A stretch of 64,000 nt of DNA from Hyphomicrobiales bacterium (GTDB lineage: Bacteria; Pseudomonadota; Alphaproteobacteria; Rhizobiales; Beijerinckiaceae): assembly GCA_025351165.1 (NCBI GenBank), contig JANXWK010000030.1, positions 1-64,000 on the forward strand. The letters are read 5' to 3'. A program made the translations under genes and the position numbers. Below the pieces are notes generated by a model. The model searched no databases. It worked only from the letters and a program-made list of their open reading frames with translations, and was not told where the DNA came from. The number at the start of each line of letters is the position of its first letter. The first letter of the stretch is position 1. Below, piece by piece: positions 35,472 to 44,881 of the stretch.

Positions 35472-38400
35472 GTGTCAAATCTGCTCCTGAAAAGAAGTTT
35501 TTAAGTAAGGAAAGCTTTCAGCCAGAAGAGCATATTCGCCGTCTGGCTATTGATCCTAAATCCAGCATCTGGGTCTCTGCCAATGCTGGGTCTGGCAAAA
35601 CAACAATTTTGACATACCGCGTTATCAGCCTGTTACTGAACGGCGTTGATCCCTCACGCATTTTATGCCTGACATATACACGTGCAGCTGCTGCTGAAAT
35701 GCAGAACCGTGTATTTGATGTGCTTGGCTTATGGGTAACACTGGAAAATGACGAGCTTCGCTCAGCTATACAGAAAATTCAGGGCAAAATACCTGATTTT
35801 GTACAATTATCTTTTGCGCGGCGGCTTTTTGCGCGGGCTGTTGAAACACCAGGTGGACTGAAAATTCAGACAATCCACGCTTTTTGTGAACGCCTGCTGC
35901 ATCTTTTTCCATTTGAAAGCAACGTACCAGCACGTTTCAGACTTATGGAAGAAACTGAACAGGCATCAATTCTTGAAGCATGCATCTCCAGCCTTCAGCA
36001 GTATCAGACATCTGGGCATGATGAAAATCTTGTTGAAGCCATCTCACAGGTTACGCAGGAGGCAGGAGAAAGCAGGTTTATGTCGCTTATACGTGAGGCA
36101 CTTAAATGGCGAAGCCAGACCAATCAAACTGGTCAAAAAGGCGATATTGCCAGCTTAAAGCTATCTAAAGCCCTTGGTTTAGGTGTTGGTGACACAGAAC
36201 AGGCTATTACATATCAGATTGCTTTTGGTCAGGAGCCAGGTTTTCATGAAGGATTATGGACAGAAAAACTCAAAGGCTTTAACAAGACAGATGAGGAATT
36301 AGGCATAGACCTTGATGAGGCAAGCAAAATAGTCAATCCTGATATTCGCGCCAAATGTTACATATCTGCCCTGCTCAAAGCAGACGGTCCAGCAGTGAAT
36401 TCCAAAAAACCGACTCTCAAAGTTCAGAAAACCAACCCTGCACTCTATGACATTCTTAAAAATGAACAGCATCGACTGGTTGCCATGCTGGAAAAACGTG
36501 CAGCTGCTCGTGCACTTGCCAGAACACAAGCTCTTGTTAAAGTCACAGATGAAATTGCAGGCCTTTATGCCCATGCAAAACGTTTGCGCGGATTGCTGGA
36601 TTTTGACGATGTCATACATAAGGCAGACCTGCTGCTTCAAAGGTCCAGCAGTGCCTGGGTACTTTATAAACTGGATGGCGGCATTGATCATCTTTTGGTG
36701 GATGAAGCGCAGGACACCTCGCCTCAGCAATGGAGTATATTAACACGGCTGACCGAAGAGTTTTTTACGGGAAGCGGAGTTCGCAACATTGACCGCACAG
36801 TATTTGCCGTTGGCGATGAAAAACAGTCAATCTACAGTTTTCAGGGCGCTGCACCCGATGCGTTTGCGGAACAGAAAAAGCTGTTTCAAATGCGCGCCCA
36901 GGGGATCCAGCAGAGCTTTCATCCTGTTAATCTACAGCTGTCTTTCCGGAGCACAGGAGATATTCTAAGTGCGGTGGACGCTACATTTGGTGTAGAAGAA
37001 AATTTTAAAGGTCTTTCAGGGGATGACCCAAAGCCAACCATACACGAAACAACGCGTTTGCTTCAGCCTGGGCTAGTCGAAATATGGCCAGAGGAAGTGC
37101 CAGAGGAAGACCCTGACCTTGACCCGCATCTGGAAGTTGATGCGGTTCCTGTTACCTCACCCGCTGTCAAACTTGCAAAGCGGATTGCTGCACGCGTTGC
37201 TTACTGGATAAAAGCAGGCTGTCAGTTTGAAAATGATGCCAAACCCATTAATGCAGGCGATATAATCATACTTGTTCGCAGGCGTGGGACATTTTTCAAT
37301 TCTGTTATTCGCGCTCTAAAAGCAGCAGGTGTGCCTGTGGCAGGCGCTGACCGCCTTAAACTCACGGACCATATTGCCGTTATGGATCTTCTGGCAGTGG
37401 CTGAAGTTGCGCTCATGCCTGATGATGACCTGATGCTGGCAACTGTGCTTAAAACACCCCTTATTGGACTAAATGACAATGACTTGATGATATTGTGCTG
37501 TGAACGTCAGGATATCAGCCTTTTTCAAGCCCTTAAAAATAACCCTGTTTATGAAAAAGCCTATAATCGCATAGACCATTGGCGCTGCTTGGCAGCCACA
37601 TGCAGCCCCTACAGTTTCTTTAGTACAATTCTAGCAGCAGATGGCGGACGCAAGCTTATAATGAACCGTCTTGGTATGGACGCGGCGGAGGCTATGGATG
37701 TGTTTTTGAGCGATGCCCTTAATTGGCAAACCAAAAATATGTCATCTCTTTTTGGCTTTATAAGTTTCATGCGTAAAACTGAGCGAGAGGTTAAACGGGA
37801 ATTTGACAATACACCTGATTGTGTGCGCGTCATGACAGTCCATGCCGCCAAGGGGCTTGAGGCGAGAATTGTTTTTTTGGGTGATACTTTTGCCGTGCCA
37901 AGTTTAAAACATGCACCTAAACTGTTTGATATTTCCGATCAGCATGATGCTCTTAAAAACATGGTCTGGTCTGGGTCCAAAAAAACTGACACTGCAAAAA
38001 TTTCAACGCTAAGAGAGCGTTGGCTTGAGTCTGAATATGATGAATACCGTCGCCTGCTTTATGTTGGTATGACAAGAGCGCGGGATAGACTTTACATTGG
38101 TGGGTATGCAAATAAAAATAAAACCTCTGAAAAGGCATGGTTTAAAATGATCGAAACCGCACTGGGGAGATCAGACTATCTACAAAATGTTGAAGCGGAA
38201 GACAAAACAGGTCCTGTTTTACAGTGGAGAAGTGTGAAGTCTAGACAAACTCTGGCTCAATTTCCTGACGTTGCTAAAGCCCAGAGCTTTTCTATTCCCG
38301 ACTGGTTGACCAGGCCATTGCCAGATGAGCCAGATGAGCTTCCACCTATTAGGCCATCGTCTGCCTCCCAAGCCGCAGAGCGATTGCAGAAAACTGATTA

Positions 38401-38920
38401 TGAGACAGCAGGACTTAGAAAGGGCATTCTTATTCACATGCTTTTGCAGCATCTTCCTAATGTTGGAGCAGATGAACGAAAAGTACTGGCAGACAGGCTC
38501 CTGGAACTCAAAGCCAAGGATATACCAGAAAAAGAGCGCGCCAATATGCGCAATGTTTCAATTAATCTTCTGATGAAGCCAGAAATGGAAATTCTGCTTG
38601 GAGCAAATAGTAAAGCAGAAGTTGAAATAAGTGGACAGATTGAGGGATATGCAGGCAAACCTGTTTCAGCCCGAATTGATCGCATGGCAGTGCTGGAGAC
38701 TGAAGTACTGATTGTTGATTTTAAAACTGGCAACCCACCCGCCGATAAAAATTTCATTCCTCCGAATATATTGCAGCAATTGGCTCTTTATAAAGCTCTT
38801 GTGCATAAAATATACCCTTCAAAAACCATCAAAGCTGGTGTTGTATGGACAAGTAGCGCAGAATTGATATTTGCGCAAAGCCAGGATCTTGAAAAAGCTC
38901 TTTCTTCTATCTTCCCTTGA
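35468..38920 (+). CDS. addA: Double-strand break repair helicase AddA
   Basis: An 1150-residue UvrD-type helicase-nuclease. Walker A is NAGSGKTT (residues 39-46); motif Ia has LTYTRAAAAEMQNRV, motif II DHLLVDEAQDTSPQQW, motif III GDEKQSIYSFQGA, and motifs V/VI VMTVHAAKGLEARIVF and YVGMTRARDRLYI. The C-terminal nuclease is intact (ARIDRMAVLETEVLIVDFKT). It unwinds and degrades DNA from double-strand ends with AddB, encoded immediately upstream. The two are translationally coupled. Confidence 0.97.
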   Translation: MSVKSAPEKKFLSKESFQPEEHIRRLAIDPKSSIWVSANAGSGKTTILTYRVISLLLNGVDPSRILCLTYTRAAAAEMQNRVFDVLGLWVTLENDELRSAIQKIQGKIPDFVQLSFARRLFARAVETPGGLKIQTIHAFCERLLHLFPFESNVPARFRLMEETEQASILEACISSLQQYQTSGHDENLVEAISQVTQEAGESRFMSLIREALKWRSQTNQTGQKGDIASLKLSKALGLGVGDTEQAITYQIAFGQEPGFHEGLWTEKLKGFNKTDEELGIDLDEASKIVNPDIRAKCYISALLKADGPAVNSKKPTLKVQKTNPALYDILKNEQHRLVAMLEKRAAARALARTQALVKVTDEIAGLYAHAKRLRGLLDFDDVIHKADLLLQRSSSAWVLYKLDGGIDHLLVDEAQDTSPQQWSILTRLTEEFFTGSGVRNIDRTVFAVGDEKQSIYSFQGAAPDAFAEQKKLFQMRAQGIQQSFHPVNLQLSFRSTGDILSAVDATFGVEENFKGLSGDDPKPTIHETTRLLQPGLVEIWPEEVPEEDPDLDPHLEVDAVPVTSPAVKLAKRIAARVAYWIKAGCQFENDAKPINAGDIIILVRRRGTFFNSVIRALKAAGVPVAGADRLKLTDHIAVMDLLAVAEVALMPDDDLMLATVLKTPLIGLNDNDLMILCCERQDISLFQALKNNPVYEKAYNRIDHWRCLAATCSPYSFFSTILAADGGRKLIMNRLGMDAAEAMDVFLSDALNWQTKNMSSLFGFISFMRKTEREVKREFDNTPDCVRVMTVHAAKGLEARIVFLGDTFAVPSLKHAPKLFDISDQHDALKNMVWSGSKKTDTAKISTLRERWLESEYDEYRRLLYVGMTRARDRLYIGGYANKNKTSEKAWFKMIETALGRSDYLQNVEAEDKTGPVLQWRSVKSRQTLAQFPDVAKAQSFSIPDWLTRPLPDEPDELPPIRPSSASQAAERLQKTDYETAGLRKGILIHMLLQHLPNVGADERKVLADRLLELKAKDIPEKERANMRNVSINLLMKPEMEILLGANSKAEVEISGQIEGYAGKPVSARIDRMAVLETEVLIVDFKTGNPPADKNFIPPNILQQLALYKALVHKIYPSKTIKAGVVWTSSAELIFAQSQDLEKALSSIFP

Positions 38921-38977
38921 CCTTTTGCCATCATAATCCTATCTCAATATTACAGTACAAAGCCTAGGAGACTACAA

Positions 38978-39304
38978 ATGAGCACTCATACCCATGACGT
39001 AACAGATGCAAGCTTTGAAGCCGACGTTATTAAATCCGCTGAACCCGTAGTAGTGGATTTTTGGGCAGAATGGTGTGGTCCCTGCCGTATGATTGCGCCA
39101 TCTTTGGACGAAATTGCTCAAGAAATGGCTGGGAAAATCAAGATTGCCAAGCTGAATGTTGACCATAACCAAAATACAGCGGCACAATATGGTATTCGCT
39201 CCATCCCAGCTCTTATGATATTCAAAGATGGCAAACTTGCAGCTACCAAGGTTGGTGCTGCTTCCAAAAACGACCTTCATAAATGGATATCTGCCAATAT
39301 ATAG
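38978..39304 (+). CDS. trxA: Thioredoxin
   Basis: A 108-residue classical thioredoxin with the active site WCGPC at residues 32-36 and the cis-proline region SIPALMIF. It keeps cytoplasmic protein thiols reduced. AGGAG lies ten bases upstream of the ATG. It follows addA at 57 bases, as in many Rhizobiales. Confidence 0.97.
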   Translation: MSTHTHDVTDASFEADVIKSAEPVVVDFWAEWCGPCRMIAPSLDEIAQEMAGKIKIAKLNVDHNQNTAAQYGIRSIPALMIFKDGKLAATKVGAASKNDLHKWISANI

Positions 39305-39408
39305 GGCGTTTGGCTTTATAATCTTGAGCACGGCTTCAAGTTTGTAATTTCAACTATGCTGCACATACAGTGTTCAGATTTTTTACAACGGATTTAAGTT
39401 ATGGCAGC

Positions 39409-39870
39409 CTAGCTGTCTATTCCATAAGTTCCAACAGAGGCAGCAACGCCGCTTCCTGGCAACTCATCAAACATTGCATCTGAATCTTCTACCAATGCCT
39501 CTGCTTCTATTGAGACCAGGTATTCTGGTTGTGCCAAACCGGATACTTCAACATAGTTTACAACTGGGCGGTGTCCCCCCAATATATTATCTAAAGCTTG
39601 CCTATGTACATGTATAGAACCAGGAACCGTTACAATAACGCATACCCTCACCGTGTTGTGGATTGCCATACCCGCGTCATTCAAAATGGCTGCAATATTA
39701 TCCCAGGCAGCCTGAAACTGGGCTTCAATGCCATGTGCAATAGTCCCATCTGGCAAAAGACCAAACTGGCCACCAATGACCAGCCGCCTAGCCCTTGCAC
39801 TATGAACAATACCATGACTCTGTCTTGCAGAGGGTGAAAATATCTGGGCAGGATTAACGTTACGCGGCAT
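39409..39870 (-). CDS. RidA/YjgF family protein
   Basis: A 153-residue member of the RidA superfamily, with the typical ordering of strands: VIGGQFGLLPDGTI, then FQAAWDNIAAILNDAGM, then VNYVEVSGLAQPEYLVSIEAEAL. RidA proteins hydrolyse reactive enamine/imine intermediates from amino-acid metabolism. The conserved Arg of the archetypal RidA (normally RPAR-like in the C-terminal third) appears here in GGHRPVVNYVEV, so activity is plausible but I cannot separate RidA from Rid1-7 subgroups. AGGA lies upstream of the ATG. Confidence 0.8.
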   Translation of the reverse strand: MPRNVNPAQIFSPSARQSHGIVHSARARRLVIGGQFGLLPDGTIAHGIEAQFQAAWDNIAAILNDAGMAIHNTVRVCVIVTVPGSIHVHRQALDNILGGHRPVVNYVEVSGLAQPEYLVSIEAEALVEDSDAMFDELPGSGVAASVGTYGIDS

Positions 39871-40180
39871 ACATATAATTTCCTACATGGAATTTGAATT
39901 CTCTGGCGGTGATAGCAGCACTGTTTAAGGGGTATGGTCAATCAGGAAAATGTAAATTCATCTGCGTAATTATAGTCTTGGCTTTTTCAGGCTTAGTCTT
40001 GGCTTTTTCAGGCTTGTAAATTGCTTTTGTAAATTGCTATGGAAATCATTTTAAAACGGCTCGTTTATTGTTTAGAGGCTGCTATGATAAAATCTACTGA
40101 TTCGGATAAACTATATTATTTGATGGTTTTTAAGTTCAAGGCATATTTTTGTCAGCATTAAGCACAAGCGTCAGGGTAGT
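39871..40180. other. 310-base intergenic region with tandem repeats
   Basis: Divergent promoter region between the RidA gene and the EAL gene. It contains two nested tandem duplications at 39973-40038 (separate entry). Nothing else is recognised. Confidence 0.5.
39973..40038. repeat. Two adjacent short tandem duplications
   Basis: A 21-base unit beginning TAGTCTTGGC and ending TCAGGCT occupies 39973-39993 and 39994-40014 without a mismatch. Immediately after, TTGTAAATTGCT occurs at 40014-40025 and 40027-40038, a period of 13. Confidence 0.88.
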
Positions 40181-41824
40181 ATGAGCGTGGTAACTATTAC
40201 AAAACCTAGTACCAACAAGGCCACAGGTTCTGTTAAAGCAGCACGTTCAAAGGATGGTACTCACTCATTGGTAAAAAAAGCTGCCTCTTTGTCGTTCTTT
40301 ACGCATGCTTTCAATCTTATTGCCAATTTTATCACAAGCCCGTTTGGAATTGTTACTGCAGCCTGCTTTCTGGCAGTAACTGCCTTGGTTGTTGCCCAAA
40401 CTGAATTTCATCTATCAGGCACAGAAAGTGCCTTTTGGGCAGGCAGCATTACTGTTATTGGGGCAGGAGCAGCGTTTTTTGCACATGTAGCTCAACGCTT
40501 TAATGAATTAGGCAAGGTTTTGGATCATACCCGCAGACAAATGGCCATCAGTGCCCGTATATTATCAGAAACCCTTGACCATACGGAAAAGCTTTCAAGA
40601 CAGAGCCAGTCACAGCCGCAAAATAATATACAGTTTGCTTCAAATGCTGAGAGCGAGACAAGTAAAGCTCATTTGCAGGGTTTAGCCAACATAGCCCGTG
40701 CACAGGTTATTCTTGCCAATAAATCTGAAACAGATATCGGTGTGCTGTCTGGTCTCATACGTGATTTGGCCGATATTGTTGCTGAACAGGAGCGCGAACT
40801 TGCCGGTTTGCGGGGAGAGGCTTCTGAAGCCAGGCGTATTGCCCAGGATGCAGCAAGTGTTGCAAAGCAGGTTCTGCTCATTCCCCGTTCAGGGCCTGGC
40901 ACAATGGATACCTCACTGACTGAGCGGACGGTTAGTGATTCAGTGCCAGTTGACAGGCTTTTGATCTCGAAACTAGAAACTGCTTTTCAAGATAATGGTT
41001 TTTCAACGTCCTTCCAGCCAATTGTAACTTTACCTCAGCGCAAAGTGAGGCTTTACGAACTTGCGCTCATGCTGAAGGATGACGCGCCTAGCAGAACAAA
41101 CTCAATGGTTCGAAAAGCGGTTATGGCTGCTGGCCTTGCTGTAAATTATGATATTGACCTTATCCAGCGCTCTCTTCAGATGATTGGACATTTCAGGTCA
41201 CGGCAGAAAGAAATTACAGTTCTTTGCGAACTAACCGGCGCCATTTTGATTGCAAACCCTGAATTTGACCAGGTTATTTTAGAGTTGCGTCAACAGCCTG
41301 ACTTTGCTCAATCCCTTGTCATTGGGTTTAATTATGAAAAATATTCTGCGCTCAGTATTGCAGAGAAAGATCTTCTTTCCTTCCTTAGTGAAACTGGCGT
41401 CAAGTTTGCCCTTATGGGTTTAACCAATATGCGTCTTGATCCACAGGCTTTGAGTGCTGCTGGAGTGCGTTTCATAACAATTGATGTCATGAAACTAATG
41501 GACGCGGTTCCCACAGGCCTTCAAGGTCTAGATGTCCATGTTGCTGATCTTTCTGGATTATTTGCACGTCACAAAATTGAGCTTGTTGTTCAAAACATTA
41601 CCAGTGACCGTGATCTTCTAGACATTATAGACATGGAGATTCCTCTTGCTCAAGGCAAGCTGTTAGGCGATGCAAGGCCGTTAAATCCAGCTCTTTCAGA
41701 AAATAAACCGTTAGAGGTTCAAAAACCTGATCAAAAAATAGAGTTGTCCATTGCGCCCATGTCCAAGGCTTCTACATCCAACTCCTTGCGTCAGCCACTT
41801 CGTAACTTCCTGCGACGGGCCTGA
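40181..41824 (+). CDS. Membrane protein with degenerate EAL domain
   Basis: A 547-residue protein. Two transmembrane helices (about 53-72 and 84-104) precede a coiled-coil region (about 105-235, with EQERELAGLRGEASEARR) and a C-terminal EAL fold (about 255-500). The signature is altered: FQPIVTLPQRKVRLYELALM has ELA in place of EAL, and the metal-binding DDFG motif is replaced around KFALMGLTNMRLDP. Active cyclic-di-GMP phosphodiesterases need these residues, so this is probably a catalytically inactive c-di-GMP binder or a protein-interaction module. It is followed directly by the HAD gene. Confidence 0.85.
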   Translation: MSVVTITKPSTNKATGSVKAARSKDGTHSLVKKAASLSFFTHAFNLIANFITSPFGIVTAACFLAVTALVVAQTEFHLSGTESAFWAGSITVIGAGAAFFAHVAQRFNELGKVLDHTRRQMAISARILSETLDHTEKLSRQSQSQPQNNIQFASNAESETSKAHLQGLANIARAQVILANKSETDIGVLSGLIRDLADIVAEQERELAGLRGEASEARRIAQDAASVAKQVLLIPRSGPGTMDTSLTERTVSDSVPVDRLLISKLETAFQDNGFSTSFQPIVTLPQRKVRLYELALMLKDDAPSRTNSMVRKAVMAAGLAVNYDIDLIQRSLQMIGHFRSRQKEITVLCELTGAILIANPEFDQVILELRQQPDFAQSLVIGFNYEKYSALSIAEKDLLSFLSETGVKFALMGLTNMRLDPQALSAAGVRFITIDVMKLMDAVPTGLQGLDVHVADLSGLFARHKIELVVQNITSDRDLLDIIDMEIPLAQGKLLGDARPLNPALSENKPLEVQKPDQKIELSIAPMSKASTSNSLRQPLRNFLRRA

Positions 41825-41829
41825 GTTAA

Positions 41830-42723
41830 ATGAGTGCGCCCTTCAAGGCTAAATCTTATGCTGAGATTACCCCGTGTTTTTCAGCCATCGTTGATTTTTA
41901 CGATTTTGTAATATGCGATATATGGGGCGTACTTCACAATGGGGTGGAGTGTTTTGCTGATGCATATGAAACTTTAAAATTATGCCGCAAGCACGGGAAA
42001 ACTGTTGTTCTCCTCTCGAATGCACCGCGTCCTAACCAGGATATAGCCATCCAGCTGGCGCAGCTTGGAATATTGCCAGACGCTTATGATGCAATTGTAA
42101 CATCTGGAGATATAACACAAGATCTTCTGCGTCAAAGAGCGGGGCAACGTGTCTATCTCCTTGGACCAGAACGTGATCTTCCCGTTCTGGCGAGCATAAA
42201 TATTGAACCTGTAGCCCTGGACAAAGCAGACTATGTTTTATGCACAGGTCTTTTCAAAGATGAAACGGAAACACCTGAGGATTATGACATCCTTCTTAAT
42301 CAGATGATGCAAGCTAAGCTGCCAATGCTCTGTGCAAATCCAGATTTGGTTGTTGAACGTGGGACGACGCTCATTTACTGCGCTGGCGCGCTTGCTGAAC
42401 GTTATATCAAGTTAGGTGGAGATGTTAAATTTATTGGCAAGCCGTTTACAATTGCCTATAATTACACTTTCGAAGCCTATTTTAAACTTCATCAAAAAAT
42501 GCCTGATAAAACAAAAACAATTGCTATTGGTGATGCTATTCGCACCGATGTAAAAGGCGCCAGCCAGTATGGTATTTTCAGCCTGTTTCTTGCAGCTGGT
42601 ATTCATTCACATGAGCTTTTAGATTCTGGTTTCCAACTTGATTCCCAAAAGCTGAGCGCGTTTATTGAACGGCAGGATTTCAAACCAGATTTTATCAGCA
42701 GAAATCTTGTCTGGTCGCTTTAA
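41830..42723 (+). CDS. TIGR01459 family HAD hydrolase
   Basis: A 297-residue NagD-like HAD phosphatase. The nucleophile motif is CDIWGVLHNGVE (DxWGV form), then VVLLSNAPRPN carries the motif II threonine/serine position, and AIGDAIRTDVKGA is motif III/IV. The substrate is not known; NagD relatives act on nucleotide or sugar phosphates. The family is specific to alphaproteobacteria. It starts six bases after the EAL gene, so the two are cotranscribed. Confidence 0.88.
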   Translation: MSAPFKAKSYAEITPCFSAIVDFYDFVICDIWGVLHNGVECFADAYETLKLCRKHGKTVVLLSNAPRPNQDIAIQLAQLGILPDAYDAIVTSGDITQDLLRQRAGQRVYLLGPERDLPVLASINIEPVALDKADYVLCTGLFKDETETPEDYDILLNQMMQAKLPMLCANPDLVVERGTTLIYCAGALAERYIKLGGDVKFIGKPFTIAYNYTFEAYFKLHQKMPDKTKTIAIGDAIRTDVKGASQYGIFSLFLAAGIHSHELLDSGFQLDSQKLSAFIERQDFKPDFISRNLVWSL

Positions 42724-42772
42724 ATTTAGGCTGCAAAGGCTTATATGAGAAATAACGTATCAGGAGCCTCCT

Positions 42773-43330
42773 ATGTTTATCCAGACCGAAACAACCCCAA
42801 ATCCAGCAACATTAAAATTTTTACCTGGATGCGATGTCATGATGGATGGCACGCTGGACATGCGCGATATGCAGGCAGCCCAAGCCTCGCCGCTAGCCAT
42901 GCGCTTATTTTCAATTGAGGGTGTGACAGGTGTATTTTACGGGTCAGATTTTATAACAGTTACAAAAAATTCGGCAGAATGGCAGCACCTCAAGCCTGCT
43001 ATACTTGGTTCGATCATGGAGCATTTTATGTCTGGTGCGTCCCTTATCAGCGCCGCTCATGTTGCTGTTGAAGAAGATGGTGAGTTTTTTGATGCAGATG
43101 ACGCTGAAACTGTAGAAACAATCAAGGATTTGCTGGAAACACGCATTCGTCCTGCTGTTGCCAATGATGGCGGAGACATTACGTTTCGTGGGTTTAGAGA
43201 TGGTATTGTTTACCTTACCATGAAGGGAGCCTGCTCTGGTTGTCCATCCTCAACTGCTACCCTTAAAAACGGCATCCAGAATCTCCTTCGTCATTTTCTG
43301 CCAGAAGTAGACTCTGTTGAAGCTGTATAA
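42773..43330 (+). CDS. NfuA/NifU-like iron-sulfur scaffold protein
   Basis: A 185-residue protein with an N-terminal Nfu_N domain (FIQTETTPNPATLKFLPG) and a C-terminal NifU-like domain in which GACSGCPSS carries the cluster cysteines Cys154 and Cys157. It accepts [4Fe-4S] clusters and passes them to client enzymes in the cytoplasm; the window contains several such clients (GlcF, HemW). AGGAG precedes the ATG by seven bases. Confidence 0.93.
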   Translation: MFIQTETTPNPATLKFLPGCDVMMDGTLDMRDMQAAQASPLAMRLFSIEGVTGVFYGSDFITVTKNSAEWQHLKPAILGSIMEHFMSGASLISAAHVAVEEDGEFFDADDAETVETIKDLLETRIRPAVANDGGDITFRGFRDGIVYLTMKGACSGCPSSTATLKNGIQNLLRHFLPEVDSVEAV

Positions 43331-43519
43331 CTTATCAGCAGAATTATTTTCTTGCATCAATTGCGCCTTGTGCCCTCTCCATGCTTATAATGACGAGCTG
43401 TTCATTTTCAAAAAAACCTGACAATTCTCTAATTGTTTGTTTCGTCTTGTTTTTTGTAGAAAATTGCCTGGCTTATTTACAACATGCTCCACTACAGCAT
43501 TATTAATGGAGATCAGTTT

Positions 43520-44134
43520 ATGACAGATGATGTAAAGCTTCCCAAACGTCACCGTATTGAGGAAAAATCGCTTGATCTTCTGTTTAGGGAGGCTCGGACC
43601 CATTACGGATGGTCTTCAAAGCCTGTATCCGAACGAACACTTCGGGAGCTGATGGATCTGGTAAAAATGGGACCCACTAGTGTTAACTGTTCTCCGTCCC
43701 GATTTTTATTTATAACGACTGCGGCAGGGCGTGAGCGCCTTAAACCTTATCTGTCGCCGACTAATGTTGATAAAACCATTACTGCGCCTGTCACAATCAT
43801 CGTTGGAACTGATATGGCATTTTATGAGCGCCTGCCCCAGCTGTTTCCACATGCAGACGTGAAAGGCTGGTTTACTGGTAATGAAGTTTACAGTGATGAG
43901 ACAGCTATACGCAACGGTACTTTGCAGGGTGGTTATCTTATTATGGCTGCGCGCGCATTAGGGCTCGATTGTGGCCCTATGTCAGGCTTTGACCAGGCAG
44001 GAATCAATGCAGAATTTTTTGCCGATACCACTATAAGGGCAAATTTTCTGGTTAATATAGGTTATGGTACATCGCAAAACATGCATCAACGTTCTCCTCG
44101 CCTGTCTTTTGACGCTTTCTGTCAAATTGTTTAA
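43520..44134 (+). CDS. RutE-like malonic semialdehyde reductase/nitroreductase
   Basis: A 204-residue flavin enzyme of the nitroreductase superfamily. GGAG lies nine bases before ATG 43520, so the longer in-frame start at 43484 is not used. Landmarks are LFREARTHYGWSSKPVSE near the N-terminus, MGPTSVNCSPSRFLF for flavin binding, and GYLIMAARALGLDCGPMSGFD. The RutE group reduces malonic semialdehyde to 3-hydroxypropionate in pyrimidine breakdown, but the rest of the rut operon is absent, so the true substrate is unsure. Confidence 0.85.
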   Translation: MTDDVKLPKRHRIEEKSLDLLFREARTHYGWSSKPVSERTLRELMDLVKMGPTSVNCSPSRFLFITTAAGRERLKPYLSPTNVDKTITAPVTIIVGTDMAFYERLPQLFPHADVKGWFTGNEVYSDETAIRNGTLQGGYLIMAARALGLDCGPMSGFDQAGINAEFFADTTIRANFLVNIGYGTSQNMHQRSPRLSFDAFCQIV

Positions 44135-44140
44135 AGCAAA

Positions 44141-44165
44141 GACTAAAACATCTACAATTTTAGTC
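44141..44165. other. Hairpin between the nitroreductase gene and tsaB
   Basis: GACTAAAA (44141-44148) and TTTTAGTC (44158-44165) form a perfect 8-bp stem with a 9-base loop, ending 14 bases before the TTG start of tsaB. There is no T run after it. It may terminate weakly or shield the tsaB binding site. Confidence 0.45.
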
Positions 44166-44179
44166 CAAGGTACCTTGAT

Positions 44180-44881
44180 TTGAATTTTTTACCCCCTGCC
44201 CGCATTCTAGCCATTGATACAGCTCTTGGCGTATGCTCGGTCGCTGTTGTTGAAGCAGGTGCTGAAATACCTCTTGTCTATATTAGCGAGCCCATGGAAC
44301 GAGGTCATGCGGAAGCGCTTCTGCCTATAATTCAGCAGGTGACGCAGAACCTGGATGGTGGTTTTCAATCCCTGTCGCGCGTTGCTGTTACAATTGGGCC
44401 TGGTTCATTTACAGGCATAAGAGTCGGACTTTCAGCAGCACGTGCTGTTGGGCTGGCTCTTAATATTCCTGTTGTAGGTGTCTCAACACTTTCAGCCTAT
44501 GCGGCTCCTCTTATCGCAAGTGCTGTGGGTGATGTGGTAGCAGTCGCCATTGATGCAAAGCATGGTAATGTATTTTTTCAGGCTTTTGCCCCTGGAGGAC
44601 GTACACTTGTATCGCCACGCCTTACAAGCATAAAGGAGGCGGCTCGTGCAATTGGTGCAGGTGCTGTACGGTTGGCAGGTACTGGCGCTACAAACCTGGC
44701 TGTTGAGTGCTGGAACAAGGGCTTGGAGGCAGAACTTGCAAATCTTTCCGAGCATCCAGATATTTTCTGGGTTGCACGACTTGGACTTTCTGCCAGTCCA
44801 CAAAGTGCTGCGCCAAAGCCTCTGTATTTACGGGCGCCAAATGCTGCTATATCTACCAATGGACGGGTGGCATTGCAGTAA
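44180..44881 (+). CDS. tsaB: tRNA t6A biosynthesis protein TsaB
   Basis: A 233-residue actin-like ATPase-fold protein, starting at TTG with AAGG upstream. It shows ILAIDTALGVCSVAVVE (about residues 9-25) and GPGSFTGIRVGLSAARAVGLAL (about 74-95), both TsaB signatures. TsaB binds TsaD and TsaE in the complex that adds threonylcarbamoyl to A37 of ANN-reading tRNAs. TsaE is encoded within this window at 28986. The stop shares one base with the rimI start. Confidence 0.93.
   Translation: MNFLPPARILAIDTALGVCSVAVVEAGAEIPLVYISEPMERGHAEALLPIIQQVTQNLDGGFQSLSRVAVTIGPGSFTGIRVGLSAARAVGLALNIPVVGVSTLSAYAAPLIASAVGDVVAVAIDAKHGNVFFQAFAPGGRTLVSPRLTSIKEAARAIGAGAVRLAGTGATNLAVECWNKGLEAELANLSEHPDIFWVARLGLSASPQSAAPKPLYLRAPNAAISTNGRVALQ

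Noticed and set aside
44707-44880. Longer N-terminus for RimI reading through the end of tsaB
   Set aside because: It overlaps a conserved gene, and the ATG at 44881 coupled to the tsaB stop gives the normal RimI-type beginning.
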